Assembly (NCBI GenBank): GCA_016744485.1
Contig: JADGEG010000062.1
Span: 1 to 10,182, forward strand
Reading direction: 5' to 3'
DNA length: 10,182 bases
Source: Arcobacter sp.
Lineage (GTDB): Bacteria > Campylobacterota > Campylobacteria > Campylobacterales > Arcobacteraceae
This document shows, one piece after another, positions 1 to 5,187 of the stretch (position 1 is the first letter of the stretch; every line of letters starts with the position of its first letter). The notes below the pieces were generated by a model, which was given only the letters and a program-made list of their open reading frames with translations, made no database searches and was not told where the DNA came from. The position numbers and the translations under genes were made by a program.

Positions 1-95
1 ATTTGTAATAAAATTGATATTAAAAATCAGATACAATTTAAAAAAACAAGTTGGAAATTATTTAGACTGCTTTAGAAGTGGTTTTTAGAGATGCC
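1..95. mobile_element. possible end of an insertion sequence (edge fragment)
   Basis: This stretch has no convincing gene. Its right edge, GGCATCTCTAAAAACCAC read on the minus strand, resembles an insertion-sequence terminal repeat. It abuts CTAA (96-99), which fits the YTAR-type target preferred by IS5-group elements. The transglutaminase reading frame to the right is cut exactly here, which supports a junction. The other end and any transposase lie outside the window, so the element cannot be identified. A simple deletion junction is the alternative. Confidence 0.27.
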
Positions 96-446
96 CTAAA
101 TTGCATTTAACCCATGAAGACAATAAACATCTTTTTTATATTCTGAACAACTTAATCTTTGATAACAAAATCCCGTAGGGATATTGTTAGCTCGTAACAA
201 AGAAGCTAACAAATGACTTTTTGCATAACACCAACCAGTTTTATATTTTAATACATCACTTGCTTTGCAAGTGGTGATATTATCCTTATAATCTCCAGTA
301 TGATTTATACTGTCTCTAACATATTCAAAACAATTTTTTGCTATTTCAATATCTGTTTTACAGCCAGTTGATAAACTCATTACTAACTTTTGTATTTCTT
401 GATTGGAGTAATCTATGATGTCTGTTTCTTCTAAAAACTTTTTCAT
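96..446 (-). pseudogene. transglutaminase-like cysteine protease-fold protein, C-terminally truncated
   Basis: This is the N-terminal 116 residues of a transglutaminase-like superfamily protein. The nucleophile is visible in TGWCYAKSHLLASLLR (Cys73), followed by the usual helix and a strand (IPTGFCYQRL). The catalytic His is in CLHGLNAI (His111). In intact relatives the chain continues with a strand carrying the catalytic Asp, giving roughly 190-210 residues. Here a TAG follows HGLNAI at once, so the Asp is missing and the product is probably inactive. The cut coincides with an IS-like boundary at 95/96. The start overlaps the stop of the upstream phosphatase remnant by 4 nt (443-446), so the two were once an operon. 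They run in the same direction as the integron cassettes, so they may be a decayed third cassette or resident chromosomal genes. Confidence 0.7.
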
Positions 447-865
447 AGTTTTATATCTAAATTAATTATTTTTTGCCATTTCTTATTTGGCTTAAATTCT
501 TTAGGTGCTTTAAATCTTATATTTTTTTGTTTTAAAATAGTTTTTTTATATTGATAAATAAATACTGAGGCTCTATAATTCATAATACAATGAATAAAAA
601 CTTTTTTATTATCTTCTTGAAGTGTTTTTAAAATTCTTAAAAATAATTTCAATCTATCAATTTCTGGATTTTTCCATGTTATAGGTATGTGAATATAAAT
701 CATTTTATTCTTTGTGACAATTTTATCTTCTTCTTGCAATGCACCTTTATTGTGCATAGCTAAATTAATAATAACATCAAATCCTTTTTTAGCAATTAAT
801 TTAATTTGATTTTTTTCAATCCGTCCTGATGTTGATATCTTTTCATCTGCTTTTATATAGTTTAA
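443..865 (-). pseudogene. protein tyrosine phosphatase-like (DUF442-type) gene, 5' truncated
   Basis: An ATG at 757 would give 104 residues, but homologous-looking sequence continues in frame upstream. It reads NYIKADEKISTSGRIEKNQ and then LIAKKGFDVIINLAMHNKG, the expected N-terminal strands of the family. No ATG, GTG or TTG occurs in that frame before the stop at 908-910, so the true start has been lost. The active-site-like loop is VFIHCIMNYRAS. It has CX4R spacing rather than the canonical CX5R, which is typical of this phosphatase-like family as I recall it. The family conservation ends at about 865, where the damaged end of the second attC site begins. The gene was probably cut by the event that ended the cassette array. 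A shortened product from the internal ATG is possible but would lack the first strand. Confidence 0.68.
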
Positions 866-985
866 TGTTGAGAAACAAGGTGATGAAACGGTTTGATAGT
901 TCGGTTTTCAAATATCTTTATTCGACACTTAAAGCTCTAATTATCGGCAGTTTAACCTTGTTTTTCTCCTACGATTTGTTATCTT
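866..985 (-). other. attC recombination site of cassette 2 (R' side degraded)
   Basis: The minus-strand R'' box is AAGATAAC at 985-978. It is exactly complementary to GTTATCTT, the joint at the start of the same cassette (3206-3199). The arms that follow pair: ACAAGGT (875-881) with ACCTTGT (955-961), extended by GAGAA with TTCTC, and AAAC (886-889) with GTTT (950-953). The 5' arm, AACAAATCGTAGGAGAAAAAC, strongly resembles the 5' arm of the first attC (AACAAAATAGAGGAGAGGAAC). The R' core GTT expected near 855-865 is absent: the minus strand has no G at all from 875 to 851. The left coordinate is approximate. The site can probably no longer serve as a normal recombination partner. Confidence 0.78.
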
Positions 986-994
986 TACCACTAC

Positions 995-1291
995 TTAAAA
1001 GTTTATTTTTATATTATTTTGTTGTATTTCATTATATAATAATTCATCTTTTGTATTAAAATTTACTATATCTATTTTATAATCAAAATCAATTCTCATT
1101 AATAGGGCTAAAAATAAAGATTTTTTCTTTCTAAACTCTTGTCGTGATAAGTTTGCATCAATTGCTAAATCTATATCTCCACCTTTTTTATTGTCATTTG
1201 TTCTACTACCAAACAAATAGATATTAACATCTCCGAAACTTTTTTTGATATTGTCTTGTAATATATTTACTATTCTTTTTGATAATCTCAT
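995..1291 (-). CDS. mntA: MntA-like nucleotidyltransferase antitoxin (MNT domain)
   Basis: This 98-residue minimal nucleotidyltransferase has the signature LFGSRTNDNKKGGDIDLAI: Gly28-Ser29, then the metal-binding pair Asp39-Ile-Asp41. In HEPN/MNT toxin-antitoxin modules the MNT protein transfers AMP to a tyrosine in the HEPN toxin's RX4HXY motif and neutralises it. The same role is inferred here. Its ATG overlaps the last codons of the HEPN gene by 4 nt, giving translational coupling, and it is the last gene of cassette 2. The stop codon lies only about 10 nt before the R'' box of the cassette's attC, the compact packing typical of gene cassettes. The gene is full length for the family. Confidence 0.85.
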   Translation of the reverse strand: MRLSKRIVNILQDNIKKSFGDVNIYLFGSRTNDNKKGGDIDLAIDANLSRQEFRKKKSLFLALLMRIDFDYKIDIVNFNTKDELLYNEIQQNNIKINF

Positions 1292-1761
1292 GAATTATAC
1301 TTTTTAAAGAAATTTAATGAATTTAAATAGTAACCTTCAAGCTGTTCAAAACTATCTACACAATATTTCAAATCATCTAAAGCTTCTTGTAACTCTTCGG
1401 GATAATCGTGTTCAAGTTCATTTCTCACTTCTCTTAGTTCTATCCAATTTTCAAGACTATCTATAATATTTTCTTTTTCAATATTAGATAATACTTCACT
1501 CATTTTAGTATTATTTATCCCTGCAATTTCTAAAAGAAGAGAAAATATTTTTGCACCTAAGAAGTCTTGTATTGATGAAAATCTTTTAAGGTAAGCATCT
1601 AATATAGCTCTTTTTTCAGGCTTTAAAGTATTAAAAGTAAATTGGTCATAAATATTCTGTTCTCTTAATAAATCATCTATTAGAAGTTTATATTCTTTTA
1701 TGGCAATATAATGTTTTTCTAACTTATCAAATCGTTTTTGAAGTATTTCTTTTTTATTCAT
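1288..1761 (-). CDS. hepT: HepT-like HEPN ribonuclease toxin
   Basis: This is a 157-residue, mostly helical protein. Near the C-terminus it has the HEPN RNase motif RNELEHDY: Arg113, His118 and Tyr120, that is RX4HXY. Arg and His would form the RNase site at a dimer interface, and Tyr is the residue AMPylated by MntA-type antitoxins. The predicted role is a toxin that cleaves RNA (in some systems tRNA) when released from its partner. The start ATG shares one base with the SLATT stop codon (TAATG), and the end overlaps mntA by 4 nt. The TA pair is therefore translated as a continuation of the CD-NTase/SLATT operon rather than as a separate unit, and no promoter of its own was recognised. The fold and motif are clear; the RNA target is unknown. 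Confidence 0.82.
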   Translation of the reverse strand: MNKKEILQKRFDKLEKHYIAIKEYKLLIDDLLREQNIYDQFTFNTLKPEKRAILDAYLKRFSSIQDFLGAKIFSLLLEIAGINNTKMSEVLSNIEKENIIDSLENWIELREVRNELEHDYPEELQEALDDLKYCVDSFEQLEGYYLNSLNFFKKYNS

Positions 1762-2240
1762 TACTTTGTTTCTCCATCTTCAGTTTTTAACCAATCTAAA
1801 TTCATTTCCTCTTTAATAGTATTTTGAGTAGTACAATGTGCTTTCTTTGATATTGTGAGTTCATCAAATTTATTTGCTAATATATTTTTCTTCAGTTGAA
1901 TCTCTTCTGATTTATCAAAAATATTATTATGAAAATAATTTTCTGTTTCATCATAAATCTTTTTATATTCATCTGCAAGTTTTCTATATGAAGTTATTTT
2001 TTCATACTCTTTTTGATTAATAATTGCACAACAAGTTGAAACCAAAGCTATTACTGCCAATATTTTCAACACAATATCAGGTAAATCATTACTAAATCCC
2101 AATGATATAATACTGAATACAATAGGAACAATTAAATATAGTTTATATTGAAATTGTAAAATATCAGCTGTCTTATGAAGTCCTTTAAAAGTATATGCAG
2201 TATCTTCACCTATTCTTTGTAATATTTTTTCTTGATTCAT
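1761..2240 (-). CDS. SLATT-domain two-TM membrane effector
   Basis: This 159-residue protein has a short soluble N-terminus, then two adjacent hydrophobic helices at about 34-49 (LYLIVPIVFSIISLGF) and 56-74 (IVLKILAVIALVSTCCAII), separated by a turn with Asp and Pro. A long charged C-terminal helical region follows (EYEKITSYRKLADEYKKIY). This is the architecture of SLATT proteins (SMODS and SLOG-associating two-TM effectors). Many of these sit beside CD-NTases and are thought to perturb the inner membrane when a nucleotide signal is made. It lies one base after the CD-NTase gene and shares a base with the HEPN gene. A pore-forming abortive-infection effector is the likeliest role. This rests on architecture and context, as SLATT families lack a strict sequence motif. 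Confidence 0.8.
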   Translation of the reverse strand: MNQEKILQRIGEDTAYTFKGLHKTADILQFQYKLYLIVPIVFSIISLGFSNDLPDIVLKILAVIALVSTCCAIINQKEYEKITSYRKLADEYKKIYDETENYFHNNIFDKSEEIQLKKNILANKFDELTISKKAHCTTQNTIKEEMNLDWLKTEDGETK

Positions 2241-2241
2241 A

Positions 2242-3060
2242 TTAACTCTTTACCATAGGAAAATCATTACCAAATAAAGAGTTTCTACAAAATTTAGAAA
2301 AGTCTATATCAGTAAAGTTTCCAATTTCTTCTTGTGTATAATTTTTATGTGTCCAACCATAAATTCTTAACAGTTGTTCTATTCCATTTCTATAATTATT
2401 AATATAATATAAGTTATCAATAGCTAATTTTTCTATTTCGAATGATTGTATATTTGAAATATTATTATGTATTTTACACTTTTTCATCATTTTAATAAGC
2501 GGTATAAGTTGATTGTCAAATTCTTTATTTGCTGTTGATAATTGTTTTTCTAATGTTCTTGGATTATCAATCTTTACCCATTCATTATTTGAAGATAAAT
2601 TAGGCATATAAAAATCAGGAGTATTGTCAAATCCTAAAGCTAATGCTAAACTATTATCTATTTTAATCACAGGTGTTAATTCAAAAGTAATATGATTAAA
2701 ATTTAATACAATACACGGTTTATTTTGTTTTATTTCTGTTGTGGTATATTTACTTTGTAAATCTTTTTTTAATTTATCTAGTATTGTATTTGGTTTAACA
2801 TTATATTGGTCATAGCCATTTAAAACAACAAACATATCAACATCATTATTTAAATGATTAATTAGTGTGCTTTTTTTATATGAACCAGTTAAAAAAGAAT
2901 TTGATACATAATCAAGTTTATCTAAATTATGTTTTCTTAAATATTGATGTGATTTTTGTATTTTAATTTTTTGTTCGGATGTTAATTCAATATTATTGAT
3001 AAACTTTCTAATTCGATTGTTTAAACTAAAGCTTAAATCAAATTTTGCATTATTATACAT
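2242..3060 (-). CDS. CD-NTase (SMODS) nucleotidyltransferase, CBASS-type
   Basis: This 272-residue protein has an N-terminal helical segment typical of SMODS domains (L-T-S-E-Q and HQYLRKH region). The polymerase-beta-like motif follows: GSYKKSTLINHLNND at 59-73, with metal-binding Asp73 and Asp75 in NDVDMFVVL. The likely third acidic residue is Glu127 (FELTPVI), where many CD-NTases have Asp. CD-NTases make cyclic di- or oligonucleotides on phage infection. With the SLATT gene one base downstream this fits a minimal effector-plus-synthase CBASS locus without Cap2/Cap3 accessory genes. The product cannot be predicted. The ATG at 3060 has no good ribosome binding site; it lies one base after the stop of a short leader ORF that does, so translation is probably coupled. 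The chain is rather short for a CD-NTase (often 300 or more residues). Confidence 0.83.
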   Translation of the reverse strand: MYNNAKFDLSFSLNNRIRKFINNIELTSEQKIKIQKSHQYLRKHNLDKLDYVSNSFLTGSYKKSTLINHLNNDVDMFVVLNGYDQYNVKPNTILDKLKKDLQSKYTTTEIKQNKPCIVLNFNHITFELTPVIKIDNSLALALGFDNTPDFYMPNLSSNNEWVKIDNPRTLEKQLSTANKEFDNQLIPLIKMMKKCKIHNNISNIQSFEIEKLAIDNLYYINNYRNGIEQLLRIYGWTHKNYTQEEIGNFTDIDFSKFCRNSLFGNDFPMVKS

Positions 3061-3061
3061 T

Positions 3062-3118
3062 TTATCTACAACCAGATAATAAAATTGTTGCTAAAATTAA
3101 ATATAACTTATTTTTCAT
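3062..3118 (-). CDS. 18-residue lipoprotein-signal-like leader peptide
   Basis: The short frame reads MKNKLYLILATILLSGCR and then stops. It has a positive N-terminus, a hydrophobic core and a proper lipobox (LSGC) with only one residue after the Cys, so it looks like a complete lipoprotein signal peptide and nothing else. AAGGA lies upstream at suitable spacing (about 3128-3132). The stop is one base from the CD-NTase ATG (TAA-A-ATG). It could be the captured start of a lipoprotein gene that now supplies a ribosome binding site by translational coupling, or a tiny membrane lipopeptide that is part of the system. It could also be untranslated coincidence, but the RBS, lipobox and spacing together argue against that. 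Confidence 0.5.
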   Translation of the reverse strand: MKNKLYLILATILLSGCR

Positions 3119-3199
3119 ATTTTTCAAATCCTTATTGAATATTATTTTATCATAAAGTAGTTATTTAATTTATAAGATGGATTTTATTTCAAATTCTTA
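3119..3199 (-). promoter_or_regulatory. 5' region of cassette 2 with possible promoter
   Basis: This roughly 80-nt AT-rich stretch lies between the cassette joint and the leader peptide. A -10-like TATGAT is present at 3154-3149 with A/T-rich sequence around it. No clear -35 is visible, as is common in Campylobacterota. Cassettes usually rely on Pc, but a self-promoted defence or TA cassette would be expected to have its own promoter, and the space for one exists here. The prediction is weak. Confidence 0.35.
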
Positions 3200-3334
3200 A
3201 GATAACGACTGAAGTGAGGGACGATGTAACCCTAATGGTACTTTAAACTACTTCCCACTAATTTTTAAAATAATAGCTTGAAGCTACTTGAAAGTCGATG
3301 GGTTACTCGTTCCTCTCCTCTATTTTGTTATAGG
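3200..3334 (-). other. attC recombination site of cassette 1
   Basis: On the minus strand the site starts with R'' CCTATAAC (3334-3327), which contains the stop codon of the resistance-like gene. It ends with R' GTTATCT (3206-3200), cut between G and TT. The arms pair over a long imperfect stem: ACGA (3221-3224) with TCGT (3307-3310), and GTAACCC (3226-3232) with GGGTTAC (3300-3306). T3225 on the plus strand is unpaired, like the extrahelical bases that orient attC recombination. Further pairing (TACTTT with AAAGT) and a small AGCTTGAAGCT hairpin form the variable tip. At about 135 nt it is in the size range of long attC sites such as those of Vibrio superintegrons. Confidence 0.88.
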
Positions 3335-3951
3335 TATTTAACTTTATATTTGAGTTCAACAAAATTATTTGGAAAAGCTGTTGCTTCTGCATCTTCTAAA
3401 TTTATCTGTTTTGATAATTTACCAAACAAAGGTATTCCTGAGCCTAATAAAACAGGGGCTTGTGTTAATGTCATTTCATTAATTAATTCAAGATTAAGAA
3501 AAGTAGTGATTGTAGTACCACCATCTACGTATGCATGTTTATGTTCCTCTTGTTCAAGTTTAGTAATAAGTTCTGGAATTGAGCCAGAATACATTTCTAC
3601 TTTATTTTTTAAATTTAAAGGAGCTTCTTTTATTGTATTGCTAAGGGCAATAATTTTTGTATTTCCATATGGCCACTGTTCAGGAGTTAAGTTAAAACTT
3701 GAAAGTACTTCCATAAGCTTTCGTCCTATAATCATACAATCAACACTTTGCATATACTTTGGCATAGACATATTAAAGTGTTTCATTAAATCTGAAGATG
3801 ATTCTTTTTCAGATACAGATTTTCCGACTGTCTCGAGCCAATGAACTCCTCCATTTTCAGTAGCAATGTATCCATCAACACTTGGAGCAATAAATATTGA
3901 ACATTTCATATTTTTCCTTTTTAGTAGTTTTGTATTTGTAGTGACCTATAA
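3206..3951 (-). mobile_element. gene cassette 1
   Basis: The cassette is 746 bp and runs on the minus strand from TTATAGG (3951-3945) to the G of the attC core at 3206. The leading bases with the preceding G (GTTATAGG) are exactly complementary to the R'' box CCTATAAC at its far end, which fixes both ends. It contains a single gene with its own ribosome binding site and about 40 nt of leader. It is the first cassette after attI and so the best placed for expression from Pc. Confidence 0.87.
3328..3909 (-). CDS. RibD C-terminal / dihydrofolate reductase-like oxidoreductase
   Basis: This 193-residue protein of the RibD_C family has the DHFR fold. Landmarks in order are the N-terminal strand with VDGYIA (11-16), MIIGRKLMEVL (GRK at 62-64), the ALSNT segment (88-92), the nucleotide-binding VDGG (128-131) and PVLLGSGIPLFG (152-163). 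Stand-alone members are NAD(P)H-dependent reductases, mostly of unknown substrate; they are distinct from the dfrA/dfrB enzymes of clinical integrons. The start has AAAAGGA at good spacing (about 3914-3921). The stop lies inside the R'' box of the attC, a typical cassette arrangement. Expression is likely from Pc in attI. Function as a reductase is inferred from the family, and drug resistance should not be assumed. Confidence 0.85.
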   Translation of the reverse strand: MKCSIFIAPSVDGYIATENGGVHWLETVGKSVSEKESSSDLMKHFNMSMPKYMQSVDCMIIGRKLMEVLSSFNLTPEQWPYGNTKIIALSNTIKEAPLNLKNKVEMYSGSIPELITKLEQEEHKHAYVDGGTTITTFLNLELINEMTLTQAPVLLGSGIPLFGKLSKQINLEDAEATAFPNNFVELKYKVKYL

Positions 3952-3975
3952 CTATTTATTAAACATATATTATAG
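3946..3975 (-). other. putative attI core site
   Basis: The joint between platform and first cassette is GTTATAG on the minus strand (3952-3946), cut after G3952. An inverted partner, CTATAAT (3975-3969), lies upstream, so CTATAA/TTATAG form the two boxes of a simple IntI site. The position, between intI and the first cassette, is where attI belongs. The R box follows directly from the cassette boundary evidence. The L box is a suggestion from symmetry. Confidence 0.62.
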
Positions 3976-3997
3976 TCATTAAGCACTTAAATGTACT
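3969..3997 (-). promoter_or_regulatory. candidate cassette promoter Pc
   Basis: A consensus -10 TATAAT (3974-3969) lies 17 nt from AGTACA (3997-3992), a weak -35 match to TTGACA. It points into the cassette array and would start transcription near 3962, just before the attI joint. The hexamer overlaps the proposed L box of attI, so integrase binding could interfere with cassette expression. AT-rich DNA yields such hexamers by chance, but the position is the expected one. Confidence 0.45.
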
Positions 3998-4063
3998 AAT
4001 AACTGACATTCACATAATACTGATAAACACTACTTTAATGAGGAAACATTACAAAATGACATA

Positions 4064-4150
4064 TTTTTAATGTATATTACTTTTTTAAGATAAGCTTTTA
4101 ATGTATGTTTTATGTCTGTATTTCGGTGTAAATAGTACATTATGTATGTT
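4064..4150 (+). repeat. three short direct repeats upstream of intI
   Basis: ATGTATGTT occurs at 4101-4109 and again at 4142-4150, and the related ATGTATATT at 4070-4078. The first two related copies are each preceded by TTTTTAA or TTTTA. attI sites often contain direct repeats that bind extra integrase molecules, so these may be accessory IntI or regulator sites. The region also holds TAATG...CATTA (4036-4051). The significance is uncertain in such AT-rich sequence. Confidence 0.35.
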
Positions 4151-4205
4151 AAATAGGTAAAAATCGTGATAAAACTACATTTATTAAGTTTGAAAGGAGT
4201 ATCAA

Positions 4206-5168
4206 ATGGCTAAAAAATTATTGGATGTGATGAGGGATAAAATTAGATTTAAGCATTATAGTATCAAAACAGAAAGAGTTTATTTATATTGGGTTAAGAA
4301 GTATATTTTGTTTCATAATAAAAAGCATCCTAAAGATATGGGCAAGATAGAAATAGAAGAATATTTAACAAATTTGGCTATTTATAATCAGGTAAGTCCT
4401 GCTACACAAAACCAAGCTTTTAATGCAATATTATTTTTATATGAACAAGTATTAAGTATCTCCCTTAAAGATGAAAATATTCAGGCTTTACGAGCAAAAC
4501 AAAAAAAGCATATTCCTGTTGTTTTATCAAAAGAAGAGGTGAAACAAGTTATTTTATGTACAAATGGTATATATCAACTTATGTTAAAACTTATGTATGG
4601 TTGCGGTTTACGAATGAGTGAGCTTTTAAGTCTTCGTATAAAAGATATAGATTTTTCTTATGAGAAAGTGTATATTTGGGATAGTAAATCACAAAAAGAC
4701 AGAACAGTTCCCATACCTTTATTGATAAAAGAAGAACTTTTAATACAAGTTAAAAAAGTAAAAGAGATACATACAATAGATTTAAAAAATGGCTATGGAA
4801 CGGTTTTTCTTACTTTTGGATTTGACAAAAAATCTCCTAAAACAAAATACGAAACAAAATGGCAATATCTTTTTCCTATGGATAAAGTTTCAAAAGACCC
4901 TAGAAGTAATATAATACGACGACATCATACTTTAGATGTTACTTTTAGTAGAAATATTAAACGAGCAGTTCAAAAGTGTGATATTGATAAAAAGATTTCT
5001 GCCCATATTTTTAGACACTCTTATGCTACACATTTACTACAAAATGGAACTGATATACGTTCAATTCAAGAGTTATTAGGTCATAAATCAATTGAAACAA
5101 CTATGATATATACTCATGTTATAAAAGAATTAAATAAAAGTGAGATAAAATCACCTTTAGATTTTTAG
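4206..5168 (+). CDS. intI: integron integrase IntI (tyrosine recombinase)
   Basis: This 320-residue site-specific recombinase joins circular cassettes at attI and excises them at attC. The N-terminal SAM-like domain (LLDVMRDKIRFKHYSIKTER) closely resembles IntI1. The catalytic set is complete: Arg136 (GCGLRMSELL), Lys161 (DSKSQKDR), His267/Arg270 (HIFRHSYATHLL), His293 (LLGHKS) and Tyr302 (MIYTHV). Between the second and third catalytic blocks, at about 195-250, lies the extra IntI-specific segment (NGYGTVFL, KWQYLFP) ending in DPRSNIIRRHH (231-241). XerC/XerD lack this segment, which IntI proteins use to recognise folded single-stranded attC. The ATG has a strong AAAGGAG (4193-4199). The gene is intact and divergent from the cassettes, as in classical integrons. 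No LexA-type operator was recognised upstream. Confidence 0.95.
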   Translation: MAKKLLDVMRDKIRFKHYSIKTERVYLYWVKKYILFHNKKHPKDMGKIEIEEYLTNLAIYNQVSPATQNQAFNAILFLYEQVLSISLKDENIQALRAKQKKHIPVVLSKEEVKQVILCTNGIYQLMLKLMYGCGLRMSELLSLRIKDIDFSYEKVYIWDSKSQKDRTVPIPLLIKEELLIQVKKVKEIHTIDLKNGYGTVFLTFGFDKKSPKTKYETKWQYLFPMDKVSKDPRSNIIRRHHTLDVTFSRNIKRAVQKCDIDKKISAHIFRHSYATHLLQNGTDIRSIQELLGHKSIETTMIYTHVIKELNKSEIKSPLDF

Positions 5169-5187
5169 TATAATTTTATATTAAGAC

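Larger units (their letters stand above)
866..3205 (-). mobile_element. gene cassette 2: multi-gene defence cassette
   Basis: The cassette runs from TTATCTT at 3205 to its damaged attC near 866, about 2.3 kb. This is long for an integron cassette, most of which hold one gene and are under 1 kb. It contains a leader peptide, CD-NTase, SLATT, HEPN and MNT genes, all on the minus strand and nearly touching. Its 5' section (3205-3119) is long enough to carry its own promoter. The start is well supported by complementarity to R''; the far end is approximate because the R' core is lost. Confidence 0.78.
866..5168. mobile_element. integron: intI, attI, two gene cassettes with attC sites
   Basis: The layout is that of an integron. 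An integrase gene on the plus strand is preceded by a recombination-site region. Divergent from it is an array of promoter-poor genes on the minus strand, each unit ending in a long imperfect palindrome. Cassette joints are G^TTATAG at 3952/3951 and G^TTATCT at 3206/3205. For both cassettes the leading bases are complementary over 8 nt to the R'' box before the terminal palindrome, as expected of circular cassettes. The distal end lacks a recognisable joint. The right end is taken as the integrase stop codon because DUF779, an ordinary chromosomal gene, ends only 19 nt further on. Confidence 0.88.

Noticed and set aside
870..968. Inverted repeat read as a transcription terminator
   Set aside because: The arms are about 75 nt apart with no U-run, and the R'' box complementary to the cassette's own start makes attC the better explanation.
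829..1059. Plus-strand open frame of 76 codons
   Set aside because: It runs through the attC of cassette 2 and antisense to the MntA gene. It matches no family I recognise and is explained by the palindrome and AT-rich antisense sequence.
3278..3844. Long plus-strand open frame of 188 codons
   Set aside because: It is antisense to the RibD_C gene, whose motifs are clear, starts inside attC and has no ribosome binding site.
3328..3909. Classical trimethoprim-resistance dihydrofolate reductase (dfrA/dfrB)
   Set aside because: The motifs (GRK, VDGG, LLGSGIPLFG) are those of RibD_C proteins. The N-terminal and folate-site motifs of dfrA and the small dfrB fold are not present.
3061..4205. CRISPR array or tRNA genes in the non-coding stretches
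   Set aside because: There are no regularly spaced identical repeats and no cloverleaf was recognised. The repeats seen are short and fit attC/attI sites.
4206..5168. XerC/XerD or phage integrase
   Set aside because: The insertion at about 195-250 with DPRS...RRHH and the strong N-terminal resemblance to IntI1 are specific to integron integrases.
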